Shown in pieces: positions 1 to 8,686 of a stretch of DNA of 64,000 bases. The notes under the pieces were generated by a model. The model did not search any database and was not told the DNA's origin. It was given only the letters and a program-made list of their open reading frames with translations. Source of the stretch: Roseiarcus sp963787135 (GTDB lineage Bacteria > Pseudomonadota > Alphaproteobacteria > Rhizobiales > Beijerinckiaceae); assembly GCA_963787135.1 (NCBI GenBank), contig CAWBBW010000042.1:186001-250000 (forward strand), written 5' to 3'. Within the stretch, counting starts at the first letter, position 1; each line of letters begins with the position of its first letter. Both the position numbers and the translations under genes were made by a program.

Positions 1-2
1 AC

Positions 3-686
3 CGCTCGGCCAAAACAATGTGGCTGAAGCCGATCATGAGCGAAGCGGCGATGATCGAGCTGGCGCGCGAGGGCGTCAGAAAATTCGCGCCGGACGCCGA
101 ACTCTATATCCGCCCTATGTACTGGGCGGAGCATAGCGGAGTGACATCGGTGCCCCCCGACCCGGAGTCGACCCGCTTCTGTCTCTCGATCTATGAGGCG
201 CCGCTGCCGCAGCCGACCGGGGTATCGATCACCCGCTCGGGCTTCGCCAAGCCGCTCGGGATCACGATGCCGATCGACGCGAAGGCCGGCTGCCTCTACC
301 CCAACAATGCCCGCGCGCTTCTTGAGGCTCGCTCTCGGGGCTTCGATAATTGTCTCATGTGCGACATGCTCGGCAACGTCGCGGAACTGGCAACAGCGAA
401 CGTGTTCATAGCTAAGGACGGGATCGTCATGACGCCGATTGCGAACGGAACGTTTCTCAATGGCGTCACGCGACAGCGGGTGCTGCAATTGTTGCGCAGC
501 GATGGCAAGGACGCGCGCGAAGCGACGCTGCAGTTTGCCGACTTCGACCAGGCGGACGAGATTTTCGTGGTCGGCAACTTTGGCAAGGTGACGCCGGTGC
601 GGCGAATCGACGGGCGGGACCTGCAGCCGGGACCCTTCTATCGTCGCGCGCGCGAGCTCTATTGGGAATTCGCCCACTCTCAATGA
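3..686 (+). CDS. ilvE: Branched-chain amino acid aminotransferase, 5' end cut by window
   Basis: PLP enzyme that transfers the amino group between glutamate and the 2-oxo acids of Leu, Ile and Val. The frame is open to the window edge, and the first ATG (18) lies inside the fold, so the true start is upstream. The motif IDAKAGCLYPNNARAL carries the Schiff-base lysine (Lys89 counted from that ATG). The C-terminal fold-type IV signature is seen as VMTPIANGTFLNGVTR. It ends 28 bp before the ModE-like gene. A D-amino-acid or aminodeoxychorismate relative is possible, but the motif set fits IlvE best. Confidence 0.85.
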   Translation, partial: RSAKTMWLKPIMSEAAMIELAREGVRKFAPDAELYIRPMYWAEHSGVTSVPPDPESTRFCLSIYEAPLPQPTGVSITRSGFAKPLGITMPIDAKAGCLYPNNARALLEARSRGFDNCLMCDMLGNVAELATANVFIAKDGIVMTPIANGTFLNGVTRQRVLQLLRSDGKDAREATLQFADFDQADEIFVVGNFGKVTPVRRIDGRDLQPGPFYRRARELYWEFAHSQ

Positions 687-714
687 CCGCGCCGAATCCG
701 TCGCAGGAGGAGAC

Positions 715-1137
715 ATGACGACCCGGTTGACGATTCGGCTGGACTTCGAGGCCGGCCGCCGGCTCGGCGCGGGCAAGGTCGCGCTTCTCGAATCGATCGA
801 CAGGACCGGGTCGATCTCCGCCGCCGGACGCGCGCAGGGCATGTCGTACCGCCGCGCCTGGCTGCTGGTCGATGATCTGAACCAGCTCTTCGCCGCGCCT
901 CTGGTCGTTGCCCATCACGGCGGAGCGAACGGCGGCGGAGCCGCGCTCACCGACCAAGGCCGGCGGATCGTCGCGCTCTACCGCGACGCCGAAGCCAAGA
1001 TGCGGTCGGCCGCCGGAGCGGAGATCGACGCGATCGAGCGCGGGCTCGCGCCCCCGGCGCGCGCGCCGGCGTCCCAGACGACCGGGCTCCCGGACCTCGA
1101 GGTCACAACTTCTTCCCGTCGGGGCCGAACTGCTTGA
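715..1137 (+). CDS. ModE N-terminal-type winged-helix regulator
   Basis: 140-residue protein formed by a LysR/ModE-like winged helix (about residues 5-105, with GKVALLESIDRTGSISAAGR and SYRRAWLLVDDLN). It has no molybdate-binding TOBE/Di-MOP domain, so it is the short single-domain form, often annotated as a molybdate-dependent regulator. ATG 715 follows a strong GGAGGAG ribosome site. Its 3' end overlaps the convergent cytochrome c gene by 35 bp, and the last ~25 residues are low-complexity. No molybdenum genes are nearby, so the regulon is unknown. Confidence 0.8.
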   Translation: MTTRLTIRLDFEAGRRLGAGKVALLESIDRTGSISAAGRAQGMSYRRAWLLVDDLNQLFAAPLVVAHHGGANGGGAALTDQGRRIVALYRDAEAKMRSAAGAEIDAIERGLAPPARAPASQTTGLPDLEVTTSSRRGRTA

Positions 1138-1504
1138 GGTAGGCGATCACATTGGCGATGTCGCTGTCTCGCGGCAGGCCGGGAAACGCCATCTTGGTGC
1201 CGGGAACGACCTCCCGGGGGGTCTTGAGATATTTCGTCAGCGTCGCCTCGTCCCAGGTGAGGCCCGAGTTCTTGTTGGCGTCGGAATAATTGTAGCCGGA
1301 AACGGTCCCCGCCTTGCGGCCGACGACGCCATTGAGTTCGGGGCCGACAAAATTCCGCGCAGCTTCTCCGATCTGGTGGCAGGTCCGGCAGACCTTGAAC
1401 GTGACTTCTCCCGCCGCCGCATCTCCCTCCGCCGAGGCGACGCGAGCCGGGGCGAGCAAAGTCAAGATTGAGATCGCAGCGAGCGGAAAGCGCTTCACCC
1501 TCAT
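1103..1504 (-). CDS. Class I cytochrome c (c2-like), periplasmic
   Basis: 133 residues: a signal peptide (residues 1-25, cleavage after VASA), then one heme-binding motif CRTCH at about 39-43 and a distal methionine in GTKMAFPG near residue 105. Size and layout match cytochrome c2/c550 electron carriers (NFVGPELNGVVGRKAG is the typical core). It is a periplasmic electron carrier whose partners cannot be told from the context. It is convergent with the ModE-like gene and divergent from trpF, with which it shares a 171-bp intergenic region. Confidence 0.9.
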   Translation of the reverse strand: MRVKRFPLAAISILTLLAPARVASAEGDAAAGEVTFKVCRTCHQIGEAARNFVGPELNGVVGRKAGTVSGYNYSDANKNSGLTWDEATLTKYLKTPREVVPGTKMAFPGLPRDSDIANVIAYLKQFGPDGKKL

Positions 1505-1675
1505 TCCTCCTGGCTGCGGCGGCCGAGCCTTTGCGTTGCAGCAAGAACGATGCTGCTGGCGGGCGCGAAAGGCGCACGCAGCGGGCGTAGAGACAAAAGC
1601 TACGCTCGCTTGTCAAGGAGACCCGATAGCCCCACGCCTTTGACAGGCGGCACGCTTTGATCGAAAGAGGCGGCG

Positions 1676-2344
1676 ATGACGCCTATCGTCAAAATCTGCG
1701 GCCTCTCGACGCCCGGGACCCTGGAAGTTGCGCTCATGGCCGGCGCAACCATGGTCGGCTTCGTATTTTTCGAGAGGAGCCCGCGCAATGTCGGCTTTCA
1801 GCAGGCACGCGCGCTCGGCGCGCAGGCTCGCGGCCGGGCCCGGATCGTCGCGCTCAGCGTCGACGCAGACGACGACGCGCTCTCGCGGATCGTCGAGCAG
1901 CTTTCGCCCGATATCCTGCAATTGCATGGGCGCGAGACGCCGTCGCGGGTGATCGAGATCCGCCAGCGTTTCGGCCGCTCGACCATGAAAGCGGTCGGCG
2001 TGGCCACGCCGCAGGACTTCGCCGCCGCCGCGCCCTACGACGGCGTCGCCGACTTTCTGCTGATCGACGCCAAGCCGCCGGCGGACGCCATGCTGCCCGG
2101 CGGCAACGGCCGCGCGTTCGAGTGGGCGCTGGCGCGCGACTTTCGCCCCCGAACGCCGTGGTTGCTGTCGGGGGGCCTCGATCCCGACAACGTCGCCGAG
2201 GCGATCGCGGCGACCGGCGCGCGCGGCGTCGACGTCTCCTCCGGCGTCGAGAGCGGCCCGGGCGTGAAGGACGAAGCCAGAATTAGCGCGTTCATCGCCG
2301 CCGCGCGCGGCGCGTTTGCGCATGCGAGCGAAGGAGTCGGATGA
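1676..2344 (+). CDS. trpF: Phosphoribosylanthranilate isomerase
   Basis: Third step of tryptophan synthesis: isomerises N-(5'-phosphoribosyl)anthranilate to CdRP. The 222-residue single-domain (beta/alpha)8 barrel has the N-terminal catalytic Cys in VKICGLSTP (residue 8), the catalytic Asp in SVDADDD/LIDAK, and the phosphate-binding end LSGGLDPDNVAEA. ATG 1676 is preceded by GAGGCGG. Its stop is followed directly by the trpB ATG, so the two are co-transcribed. Confidence 0.95.
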   Translation: MTPIVKICGLSTPGTLEVALMAGATMVGFVFFERSPRNVGFQQARALGAQARGRARIVALSVDADDDALSRIVEQLSPDILQLHGRETPSRVIEIRQRFGRSTMKAVGVATPQDFAAAAPYDGVADFLLIDAKPPADAMLPGGNGRAFEWALARDFRPRTPWLLSGGLDPDNVAEAIAATGARGVDVSSGVESGPGVKDEARISAFIAAARGAFAHASEGVG

Positions 2345-3565
2345 ATGGCCAAGCTCGACAAGCCCAACTCCTTCCGCAAAGGCCCGGACGAGCGCGGCCG
2401 TTTCGGCATCTACGGCGGGCGATTTGTCGCCGAGACGCTGATGCCGCTGATCCTCTCGCTGGAAAAGGCCTACGAGGCGGCGAAGGCCGACCCGTCGTTC
2501 CAGCGGGAGCTCGACCATTTCCTCAAGCACTATGTTGGCCGCCCGAGCCCGCTCTATTTCGCCGAGCGGCTGACCGAAAGGCTCGGCGGCGCGAAGATCT
2601 ATTTCAAGCGCGACGAGCTCAACCACACCGGCGCGCACAAGATCAACAACGTGCTCGGCCAGATCCTTCTCGCCCGCCGCATGGGCAAGAAGCGCATCAT
2701 CGCTGAGACTGGCGCGGGCCAGCACGGCGTCGCCACAGCCACCGCCTGCGCGCGCTTCGGCCTGCAATGCGTGGTCTATATGGGCGCGGTCGACGTCGAG
2801 CGGCAGAAGCCGAACGTTTTCCGCATGAAGATCCTGGGCGCCGAGGTGAGGCCGGTGCAGTCCGGCGCACGCACGCTCAAGGACGCGATGAACGAGGCGT
2901 TGCGCGACTGGGTGACCAATGTCGCCGACACCTTCTATTGCATAGGCACCGCCGCCGGGCCGCATCCGTACCCTTCGATGGTGCGCGACTTCCAGTGCGT
3001 CATCGGCAACGAGACGCGGGCGCAGATGCTGGAGCTTGAGGGCAGGTTACCCGATAGCCTCGTCGCCGCGATCGGCGGCGGCTCCAACGCGATCGGCCTC
3101 TTCCATCCGTTCCTCGACGACGAAGGGATCGAGATGTTCGGCGTCGAGGCCGCGGGCCACGGGCTCGACAAGCCCAACGGCCACGCCGCCTCGATCACGG
3201 GCGGCCGGCCGGGCGTGCTGCACGGCAACCGCACCTATCTTCTGATGGACGACGATGGCCAGATCCTCGAGGGCCATTCGATCTCCGCCGGGCTCGACTA
3301 TCCCGGCGTCGGACCGGAGCACTCGTGGCTGCACGACGTCGGGCGGGTGACCTATCTGTCGGCGACCGACAAGGAGGCGCTGGACGCCTTCCAGCTCTGT
3401 TCAAAGCTCGAAGGCATCATCCCGGCGCTCGAGCCCGCCCACGCGCTCGCCAAGGTGATCGAGCTCGCCCCCAAGCGGCCGAAAGACCATCTGATGGTGA
3501 TGAATCTCTGCGGCCGTGGCGACAAGGATATTTTTGCCGTCGCGGAGCATCTCGGCGGGATGTGA
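2345..3565 (+). CDS. trpB: Tryptophan synthase beta chain
   Basis: 406 residues, full length for TrpB1. It condenses indole with L-serine using PLP. The PLP lysine sits in HTGAHKINNVLGQ (Lys ~98), the catalytic Glu in ETGAGQHGVA, and the phosphate-binding loop in GGGSNAIG. It begins immediately after the trpF stop. In related Hyphomicrobiales trpA normally follows; here it does not, and a broken tannase gene comes next. TrpB normally needs TrpA for indole supply and activation, so trpA must be elsewhere or lost. Confidence 0.97.
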   Translation: MAKLDKPNSFRKGPDERGRFGIYGGRFVAETLMPLILSLEKAYEAAKADPSFQRELDHFLKHYVGRPSPLYFAERLTERLGGAKIYFKRDELNHTGAHKINNVLGQILLARRMGKKRIIAETGAGQHGVATATACARFGLQCVVYMGAVDVERQKPNVFRMKILGAEVRPVQSGARTLKDAMNEALRDWVTNVADTFYCIGTAAGPHPYPSMVRDFQCVIGNETRAQMLELEGRLPDSLVAAIGGGSNAIGLFHPFLDDEGIEMFGVEAAGHGLDKPNGHAASITGGRPGVLHGNRTYLLMDDDGQILEGHSISAGLDYPGVGPEHSWLHDVGRVTYLSATDKEALDAFQLCSKLEGIIPALEPAHALAKVIELAPKRPKDHLMVMNLCGRGDKDIFAVAEHLGGM

Positions 3566-3688
3566 AGCAAGCGGCCCGACTTTTTAGCCCGAACTTCGAC
3601 ACCAGCATGGAGACAGTGGTAAAGTCGCTCAGACGAGAAGGACGGCAAGACTTGCGGGCGCAGCGTTGCGCAAAAGAGGGAGGGTGCA

Positions 3689-5476
3689 ATGCCGGGGTTG
3701 GTAGCGCAGCGCGTCGGGGCCCTATCGTCCTTCGCCGCCCGCCCCGATCTCAAGCTAAGCTGCGCCCTCGGCGCGCTGGCGTTGCTCGCCGCGGCCAGCG
3801 CTCCCGCCTTCGCCGCAACGCCCGAAGAAGCCGCCGCAGCCGCCAAGCCCCGCGCCTGCGCGGAGGTGACGACGGAATGGGTCGGCCTGCCGAACGTGCG
3901 GATCGTCTCGGCCGTCGCCGCGCCCGCGGCCAATGGCGAGCCTGAGGCCTGCGTCGTTTCCGGCGCAGCCAACGAGCGCGTAGGGGCCGACGGGAAGCCA
4001 TTATGCGCTCGGCTTCGAACTCAGGCTGCCGCAGGCGTGGAACGGGCGCTTTCTGCATCAGGTCAACGGCGGCAACGATGGCGAGATCGTTCCGGCGACC
4101 GGCGACCCGAAGAACATGAATGCGGTTGCGGGCAAAAGCGCGCTCGCGCGCGGCTTCGCCGTGCTCAGCGGCGACGAAGGCCATTCCGGCGCCGACCCCG
4201 CCTTCGCCGCTTTCGGGCTCGGGGCGGGCTCGGCCTTCGGCCTCGATCCTCAGGCGCGGTCGGACTATGGCTATTCGGGCGACACGACGCTGGGCCCGAT
4301 CGCCAAAGGCGATCATCGCGCGCTTCTACGGCGTCGCCCCGGCCCGCTCCTACATGTTCGGCTGTTCGAACGGCGGGCGTCACGCGATGGTCGCCGCCTC
4401 GCGCATGGGCGGATCTTACGACGGCTTCGTCGCCGGCGATCCCGGCTTCGACCTGCCGCGCGCCGCGATCCAGCACGCCTGGGACGCGCAGTCCTTCCTC
4501 AGCGTCGATCCGGACATCAAGAAGTCATTCTCGGTAAAAGACATGGCGCTGATCGCGAGCAAGGTCGTCGAGGTTTGCGACGGACTCGACGGCGTCAAGG
4601 ACGGCATGGTCGGCGACATCCGCGCCTGCCAAAAAGCCTTCCATCTCGCCGACCTGCAATGCAAAGGCGCCAAGGACGATACCTGCCTCAGCGAGACGCA
4701 GGTCAAGGCGCTGACCCGCGCGTTTGCCGGACCAACCAACTCGAAGGGCGAGGCGCTCTACTCCGATTGGTCGTTCGACGCCGGCATGGGCGCCCACGAC
4801 TGGCGCTTCTGGAAGATCGAGTCCGGCATCCCGCCGTGGGACGGCAATCCGCTGATCGCGACGATGGGCGCGGCGTCGCTGTCGGAGATCTTCACCACGC
4901 CGCCGACGCCGACCAGGGGCGACCCGGCGCTCGCTCCTCGCCTTCCTCGCCCATTTCGATTTCGACCGCGACGCGCCGAAAATCTACGCCAAGGGGACAT
5001 TCGAGGTCGACGGCAAGCCTATCGACTATCCGGAGTCGGCGTGGGAGTTCATGACCCCGCCCGACGCCGACAATCCGAAGCTTGAGGCGCTCCGGGCGGC
5101 GGGGCACAAGCTGATCGTCTATCAGGGCCAGAGCGACGGCGTCTTTTCCTTCAATTCGATCGCACATTGGCAGGAAAAGCTCGACGCCAACGCCGACGGC
5201 AAGGCGGCGGAATTCGCGCGACTCTTTGCCGTGCCCGGCATGAACCATTGCTCGGGCGGCCCAGCGACCGACAGTTTCGACGCGCTCGGGGCGATCGTCG
5301 ACTGGGTCGAAAAGGGCAAGGCGCCGGACGCGATCCCTGCCAGCGTTCGCGCCGACAACAAGGAACTGCCGGCGAACTGGAGCAAGTCGCGCACGCGGCC
5401 GCTATGCCCTTGGCCGAAGGTCGCCCGCTACATCGGCGGCGACGTCGAAAAGGCCGAAAGCTTCGCCTGCCAATGA
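3689..5476 (+). pseudogene. Tannase/feruloyl esterase family gene, three frameshifts
   Basis: Homology runs through all three forward frames: frame 2 from ATG 3689 to about 3996 (signal peptide ending APAFAATPEE, then CVVSGAANERV), frame 3 from 3999 to about 4307 (HYALGFELRLPQAWNGRF), frame 1 to about 4932 (YMFGCSNGGRHAMV with the nucleophile serine, plus a CDGLDGVKDGMVGD calcium-loop-like segment), and frame 2 to the stop (FAVPGMNHCSGGPATD with the catalytic histidine). Each switch is explained by one extra base beside an existing identical base (3994-4000, 4305-4311, 4931-4937). The intact protein would be an exported esterase of about 590 residues acting on aromatic esters. As written only a short N-terminal product is possible. 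A sequencing error cannot be excluded. Confidence 0.8.
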
Positions 5477-5532
5477 AAGCGGTGACCGTGCGGTTTCGCT
5501 GTCGCCGATCATCTCTGGGCGCGCGAAACGAC

Positions 5533-6168
5533 CTACCTCGTGTTGAACTCGCCCCCGTTCGAAGTTCCAAGCGAAAGCGCCATTTTCACCAGATGAGAAA
5601 TATTGCGCGCCTGCATTTTTTGAATGACTGCGGCTCTGTGATGTTCGGCGGTCCTCGAGCTTATGTGTAGTCGGTAGGCGATAAGCTTGGCCGGCAGCCC
5701 CTCCAGGATCAGGGCGAGGACCTCTCGCTCGCGCAGGGTGAGCAGCGCGAACCGAGCCCTGGATTCGCTCAGTTCCTGCAAAGCATCGCGAGCTTCCTCG
5801 GCGCGCGATAGCGCTTCTTCGACCGTCGCGAGCAACGTCTCAGGATCGAATGGTTTTTGTACAAAATGGAACGCCCTCGCCCTCATGGCCAAAACCGCCG
5901 TCGGCACATCGCCGTGCGCGGTTATCATGATGACAGCCGAGTCGCTTGCCGCGGCGACGATATGCTTGAGCAGTTCGATGCCGCTCATCCCCGGGAGCTG
6001 GCCGTCAAGGAGAACGCAGGCCGGCTCATTGAGCTGGTTCAACGCAAGATATTCTTCAGCCGAGCCATAAGAGCGACTCTCTATGCCGGCGGTCGACAGA
6101 AGCAGGGTCAGCGCATCCAGCACTTCCGCTTCATCGTCAACAATGTGCACGAGACGTTCACGCGGCAT
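5533..6168 (-). CDS. FixJ-family two-component response regulator
   Basis: 211 residues: a receiver domain (1-120) with acidic pocket DDE (11-13), phospho-acceptor Asp55 in CVLLDGQLPGMSG and lysine in HFVQKPF (~105), followed by a LuxR/FixJ-type helix-turn-helix (LTLREREVLALILEG, about 140-200). Start MPRERLVH at 6168 is preferred: a longer frame exists but lies inside the kinase gene, and this start gives an 11-bp overlap with the kinase stop. It is expected to be phosphorylated by the adjacent kinase and to act on DNA, plausibly on the repeats at 7841-7890. Confidence 0.9.
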   Translation of the reverse strand: MPRERLVHIVDDEAEVLDALTLLLSTAGIESRSYGSAEEYLALNQLNEPACVLLDGQLPGMSGIELLKHIVAAASDSAVIMITAHGDVPTAVLAMRARAFHFVQKPFDPETLLATVEEALSRAEEARDALQELSESRARFALLTLREREVLALILEGLPAKLIAYRLHISSRTAEHHRAAVIQKMQARNISHLVKMALSLGTSNGGEFNTR

Positions 6169-7762
6169 CTTGAGCAGATCCGTCAATGGGCAACGTGACC
6201 ACGAACCTGGCGCCCACTGGGCTATTCGGCTCCCACCAAATGCGACCTGCATGCCTCTGAACAATGCGCTGGCTTAAGGGCAACCCAAGCCCCATCCCTC
6301 GCGGCTTCGTGGTCTGGTACGCCTCGAAGATGCTGCCGGTCAGCTCCGGAGCCACCCCCGGACCGTTGTCTTCAACCTGGATGACGACCACCTCGCCGCG
6401 CGAGGCGAGGCGGACCAGCACACGCCCACACCCGTCCGACCGGTCCGAGGCCGCTTCAATTGCGTTTGTGAGTAGATTGTTCAGCACCTGCTCGATCTGG
6501 ATTCTATCGGCCTTTACCAGGGGAATGGGGTGGGCGCTTTCAATGTCGATCTGAATGCGCCGGGCGGTTGCTTCCTCTCGACCAAGCGCCGCGATCTTTT
6601 CCGTGAGAGCTGTCAGATCGAGCAGCTGAAGGCGCAAGGCGCCGGTTGAAACGAAGTCCCGGATGCGTTCCAGAACCTCGCGAGCCCGCCGGGCTTCAGC
6701 CTCAGCCTTGATCAAAGCCTCCGCGACCGGCGCGCGCGCAACGCTGGACTGCAACAACCGCTGAGCGGCATGGAGATAGGTCGCTACGGTCGACAAGGGC
6801 TGGCTAATTTCATGAGCGAGCGCTGCGCCCATCGCGCCCGCCTTCGCGTGAGCCGTCATGCGGGCCAATTCTATCCGCTGCTCACGCAGCAGCAGGGCGG
6901 TCAGGCGGCGCTCGGTCGTGACGGCCCCAAGGAGTAGCCCGGTGATCGAAAGCACCAGCATGAGCAATTGGAGAATAGCGAAATCCTTGATGTCATACCC
7001 GACGAACACAGTAATTACGGCCAGGACCAGCTGGATAGCCACCAAACCAATCGCAACACCTGTGTACCCCTCTCGTATTGCCAGCCAGATGATCGGTAAA
7101 AACAGCAGATTAAACAAATAGTACAATTTTTCCCCAATTCCGATAAGGACGGCGAACCCGAAGCAAGTTCCCAATAAGAATATTGAGACACTCGAGAATG
7201 TATATGCTGACAGAGACCAACTAGGCCTAGATAAATACGCGAATATCGATGTGACTAAAGGAATAATCGTAATCATTCCAAGCGTATCGCCGATCCAGAA
7301 CTGAAGCATTGCGGCCGGGAATTTAGAAGCCGATAGCGCGTCCCCTATATACAAAACCCCACAATATAGAGAGGACGACAAGACCGTTCCCACAGGTATA
7401 AGAAGCAAAAACGTCGTGACATCGGCAAGCCGAGTTTCCCTTAAGCTGAATTTTAACTTATACCTAAGAATAAAAGCAAGAGCTATGTATACGATTGTCA
7501 ATACAAATTCTGCCGCTACGCTCACGAACATGTCCTGATGAACACCGACAATGAACACATCAGCAACAACCGCTCCGCCAAAGACAAACGGGGCAAACGC
7601 GGCGCTCTCAATCAGCAACGCCAGACTTAATCCATTGTCCGGGCTCCAGAGCGTGATGCCGAGGTCTTCGAACTCATGCCACTCCGTCAGCAGGTTGCAC
7701 GACAAATAGATCGCCAGGAACGCGATTCCTGTCCGCCAAAATTTGGGGATCGCCATGGTCAT
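6158..7762 (-). CDS. MASE1-domain sensor histidine kinase
   Basis: Inner-membrane sensor. The N-terminal MASE1-type region (residues 1-285, about eight hydrophobic segments; LWSPDNGLSLALL is the MASE1 hallmark) is followed by a dimerisation helix with the phospho-acceptor His317 in ALAHEISQPLSTVATY and an ATPase domain (NNLLTNAIEA N-box, VEDNGPGV, GMGLGLPLS). It resembles the kinase half of FixL-like proteins but has no PAS domain. An upstream TTG at 7795 and ATG 7786 are in frame; ATG 7762 is preferred for its GGAG five bases upstream. The membrane half is clearly more AT-rich than the catalytic half. It is divergent from the PEP-CTERM gene. Confidence 0.88.
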   Translation of the reverse strand: MTMAIPKFWRTGIAFLAIYLSCNLLTEWHEFEDLGITLWSPDNGLSLALLIESAAFAPFVFGGAVVADVFIVGVHQDMFVSVAAEFVLTIVYIALAFILRYKLKFSLRETRLADVTTFLLLIPVGTVLSSSLYCGVLYIGDALSASKFPAAMLQFWIGDTLGMITIIPLVTSIFAYLSRPSWSLSAYTFSSVSIFLLGTCFGFAVLIGIGEKLYYLFNLLFLPIIWLAIREGYTGVAIGLVAIQLVLAVITVFVGYDIKDFAILQLLMLVLSITGLLLGAVTTERRLTALLLREQRIELARMTAHAKAGAMGAALAHEISQPLSTVATYLHAAQRLLQSSVARAPVAEALIKAEAEARRAREVLERIRDFVSTGALRLQLLDLTALTEKIAALGREEATARRIQIDIESAHPIPLVKADRIQIEQVLNNLLTNAIEAASDRSDGCGRVLVRLASRGEVVVIQVEDNGPGVAPELTGSIFEAYQTTKPRGMGLGLPLSQRIVQRHAGRIWWEPNSPVGARFVVTLPIDGSAQDAA

Positions 7763-7840
7763 GAAATCTCCGGGAGGCGCTTTCATTCCATCCAAGGCTT
7801 AGTCCTCGCCAACGCTTAGCTCTCGCATCGTGTCCACGGA

Positions 7841-7890
7841 GTAGGTAGTTCTACCTATTACTCTTAGGACAAGTAGGTAGTTCTGCCCAT
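7841..7890. promoter_or_regulatory. Two operator-like repeats between kinase and PEP-CTERM genes
   Basis: A perfect inverted repeat TAGGTAG-TT-CTACCTA lies at 7842-7857. Its left part, GTAGGTAGTTCT, recurs exactly at 7873-7884, where the right arm (CTGCCCA) is degenerate. The two copies are 32 bp apart, about three helical turns, so they face the same side of the DNA. They sit in the 216-bp divergent region about 90-140 bp before the PEP-CTERM start. Binding by the adjacent FixJ-type regulator is inference. Confidence 0.6.
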
Positions 7891-7978
7891 TGCCGTTCGG
7901 AGAGGCAGTAATATAGTCCAGAAGCGGCGACTTGGGCGACATGGACCCGAGTTGTCAGAAACAGATGGGGACGTCAAC

Positions 7979-8572
7979 ATGCTAAAAGTACTTGGCTTAG
8001 GTGTCGTTGCGGCAATTTCGATGGGCGCCAGCGCAAACGCCCAGCTGTTCGGCGGCGGGTTCGGGGGCAATACGCTCGGTCCAGAATTCGTGATCACATT
8101 CGCGGCCAACGGCGCGATTACGACTACGCTGAATTCGGTGTACACGCTCGATCCTGGGCCTTATGACGGTTCTGACGACACTTACATCGGCGTCATTAAC
8201 GACACGGGCCACTCGATCAGTAGCTTCGGTTTGTCCTCATCCCAGGACATCGGCGGTTTCGACGGCGACGGCATAGATGCTTATGGCGCGCCGGGCAATG
8301 CGATGGACACGACTGGATACGGTGGCGTCGACGCTTATTTCACCAACAATACGATCGATGCCTTAACCGTAAACTTCATTGGCGGGATTCCGGGAGGTGG
8401 CGGCCAAGGCTATTTCTCCCTCGAAGAGCCAGTGAGCCTTTCGGCGCCGCCGGTCGTAACCCCGGGGGTTCCCGAAGCCTCGACTTGGGTAATGATGGCG
8501 TTCGGCTTCGCTGGTCTCGGCCTGGCCGGCTATCGGAAGGCAAAGGCGCCAAAGGCCCTTTCGGCCGCCTAA
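7979..8572 (+). CDS. Secreted PEP-CTERM (PEPxxWA variant) protein
   Basis: 197 residues. A signal peptide (MLKVLGLGVVAAISMGASANA) is followed by a Gly/Asp/Thr-rich beta-type body of unknown function and a C-terminal sorting tail: VPEASTWVMMAFGFAGLGLA, then YRKAK. This is the motif, membrane helix and basic tail recognised by an exosortase-type transpeptidase, in the W-containing form common in alphaproteobacteria. ATG 7979 is chosen because it opens the signal peptide; an in-frame ATG at 7952 lacks this. No exosortase gene is in the window. A hairpin terminator follows. Confidence 0.85.
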   Translation: MLKVLGLGVVAAISMGASANAQLFGGGFGGNTLGPEFVITFAANGAITTTLNSVYTLDPGPYDGSDDTYIGVINDTGHSISSFGLSSSQDIGGFDGDGIDAYGAPGNAMDTTGYGGVDAYFTNNTIDALTVNFIGGIPGGGGQGYFSLEEPVSLSAPPVVTPGVPEASTWVMMAFGFAGLGLAGYRKAKAPKALSAA

Positions 8573-8601
8573 ATTAAAGCATCCGAGCACAATCGTCCCG
8601 G

Positions 8602-8625
8602 GGCCGCCGAAGGCGGCCTCTTTTT
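8602..8625 (+). terminator. Rho-independent terminator
   Basis: Stem GGCCGCC (8602-8608), loop GAA, stem GGCGGCC (8612-8618), then TCTTTTT. It lies 30 bp after the PEP-CTERM stop and ends that transcript. It also argues against starting the next gene at TTG 8624. Confidence 0.9.
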
Positions 8626-8686
8626 GCCGCGGACGTTGAGAGGCCCGCGGCATCGGCTCGCGACGGATTTTGGACCATCCATCGAC

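Noticed and set aside
1613..2965. Long minus-strand frame opposite trpF-trpB
   Set aside because: Shadow of GC-rich coding DNA; Arg/Ala-rich with no domain, while trpF and trpB on the plus strand are clear.
8624..8686. Upstream TTG start for the TPR-sulfotransferase
   Set aside because: It lies in the terminator of the preceding gene and the added residues are Arg/Pro-rich without family match.
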